In this document: in pieces, positions 15,583 to 15,644 of the stretch | How the letters are laid out: every line of letters starts with the position of its first letter | How positions within the stretch are numbered: the first letter of the stretch is position 1 | DNA from: JAVVRI01 sp036654795 | GTDB lineage: Bacteria; Bacteroidota; Bacteroidia; Bacteroidales; Tannerellaceae | DNA: 15,644 bases | Assembly (NCBI GenBank): GCA_036654795.1 | Contig: JAVVRI010000072.1 | Coordinates: forward strand, 1 to 15,644 | Direction: 5' to 3' | Position numbers and translations under genes: made by a program | Notes under the pieces: generated by a model | Seen by the model: the letters and a program-made list of their open reading frames with translations, nothing else | Database searches by the model: none | Told to the model about the DNA's origin: nothing

Positions 15583-15644
15583 TTACTTTTCCGGACTCTT
15601 TACCCAGACCTGCTTGCCGTCGAAAGTAATAGCCATCTTCAGGA
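15583..15644 (-). CDS. 3' end of an unidentified minus-strand gene (partial)
   Basis: The complement carries an open frame entering from the right edge and ending at TAA (15585-15583). It reads LKMAITFDGKQVWVKSPEK before the stop. The codon pattern and composition look coding, and the beta-rich tail resembles the C-terminus of a secreted or carbohydrate-active enzyme, but twenty codons are too few to name a family. It converges with the HTCS gene, with 15 bases between the two stops and no obvious hairpin in the gap. Confidence 0.6.
   Translation of the reverse strand, partial: LKMAITFDGKQVWVKSPEK

Overview
The window looks like a Bacteroides-type (Bacteroidota) gut or environmental genome. 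It carries a carbohydrate-active gene cluster (a PUL-like locus) with secreted glycoside hydrolases, a heparinase II/III-type lyase, a hybrid two-component system (HTCS) sensor-regulator, and remnants of the SusC/SusD outer-membrane import pair. Candidate promoters match the Bacteroides -7 element TAnnTTTG, and several proteins have Bacteroidota-style lipoprotein signals ending in SC.

Layout. Positions 1-317 are a non-coding leader with inverted repeats. A two-gene plus-strand operon follows: a heparinase II/III-family lyase (318-2249) and a GH88 unsaturated glucuronyl hydrolase lipoprotein (2257-3465). It meets a long minus-strand operon at a bidirectional hairpin terminator (3479-3528). Read 5' to 3' on the minus strand, that second operon is: a 109-aa SusC/SusD fusion remnant (10992-10663), a second GH88 lipoprotein (10648-9443), a DUF2264 protein (9446-8214), a GH3 enzyme (8208-5785) and a divergent GH95-like enzyme (5743-3530). 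A 585-bp divergent intergenic region (10993-11577) separates it from the plus-strand HTCS (11578-15567). This region holds a 102-bp array of four 22-bp palindromic repeats, a pair of direct repeats spaced 20 bp apart, and candidate promoters for both directions. The last 62 bases are the 3' end of another minus-strand gene.

How the genes work together (inference). The lyase would cut a uronic-acid-containing polysaccharide and leave unsaturated uronyl ends. The two GH88 enzymes would remove these, and the GH3, DUF2264 and GH95-like enzymes would trim other sugars. The HTCS would sense an oligosaccharide in the periplasm and activate the divergent operon. No sulfatase is visible, which argues against a strongly sulfated glycosaminoglycan as the target.

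The most notable feature is that the expected SusC/SusD pair is reduced to one short in-frame ORF. It joins the N-terminus of a SusC (signal peptide plus the start of the carboxypeptidase-regulatory-like domain) to the C-terminal tail of a SusD. This is what an internal deletion spanning most of both genes would leave. The enzymes and the sensor next to it look intact.
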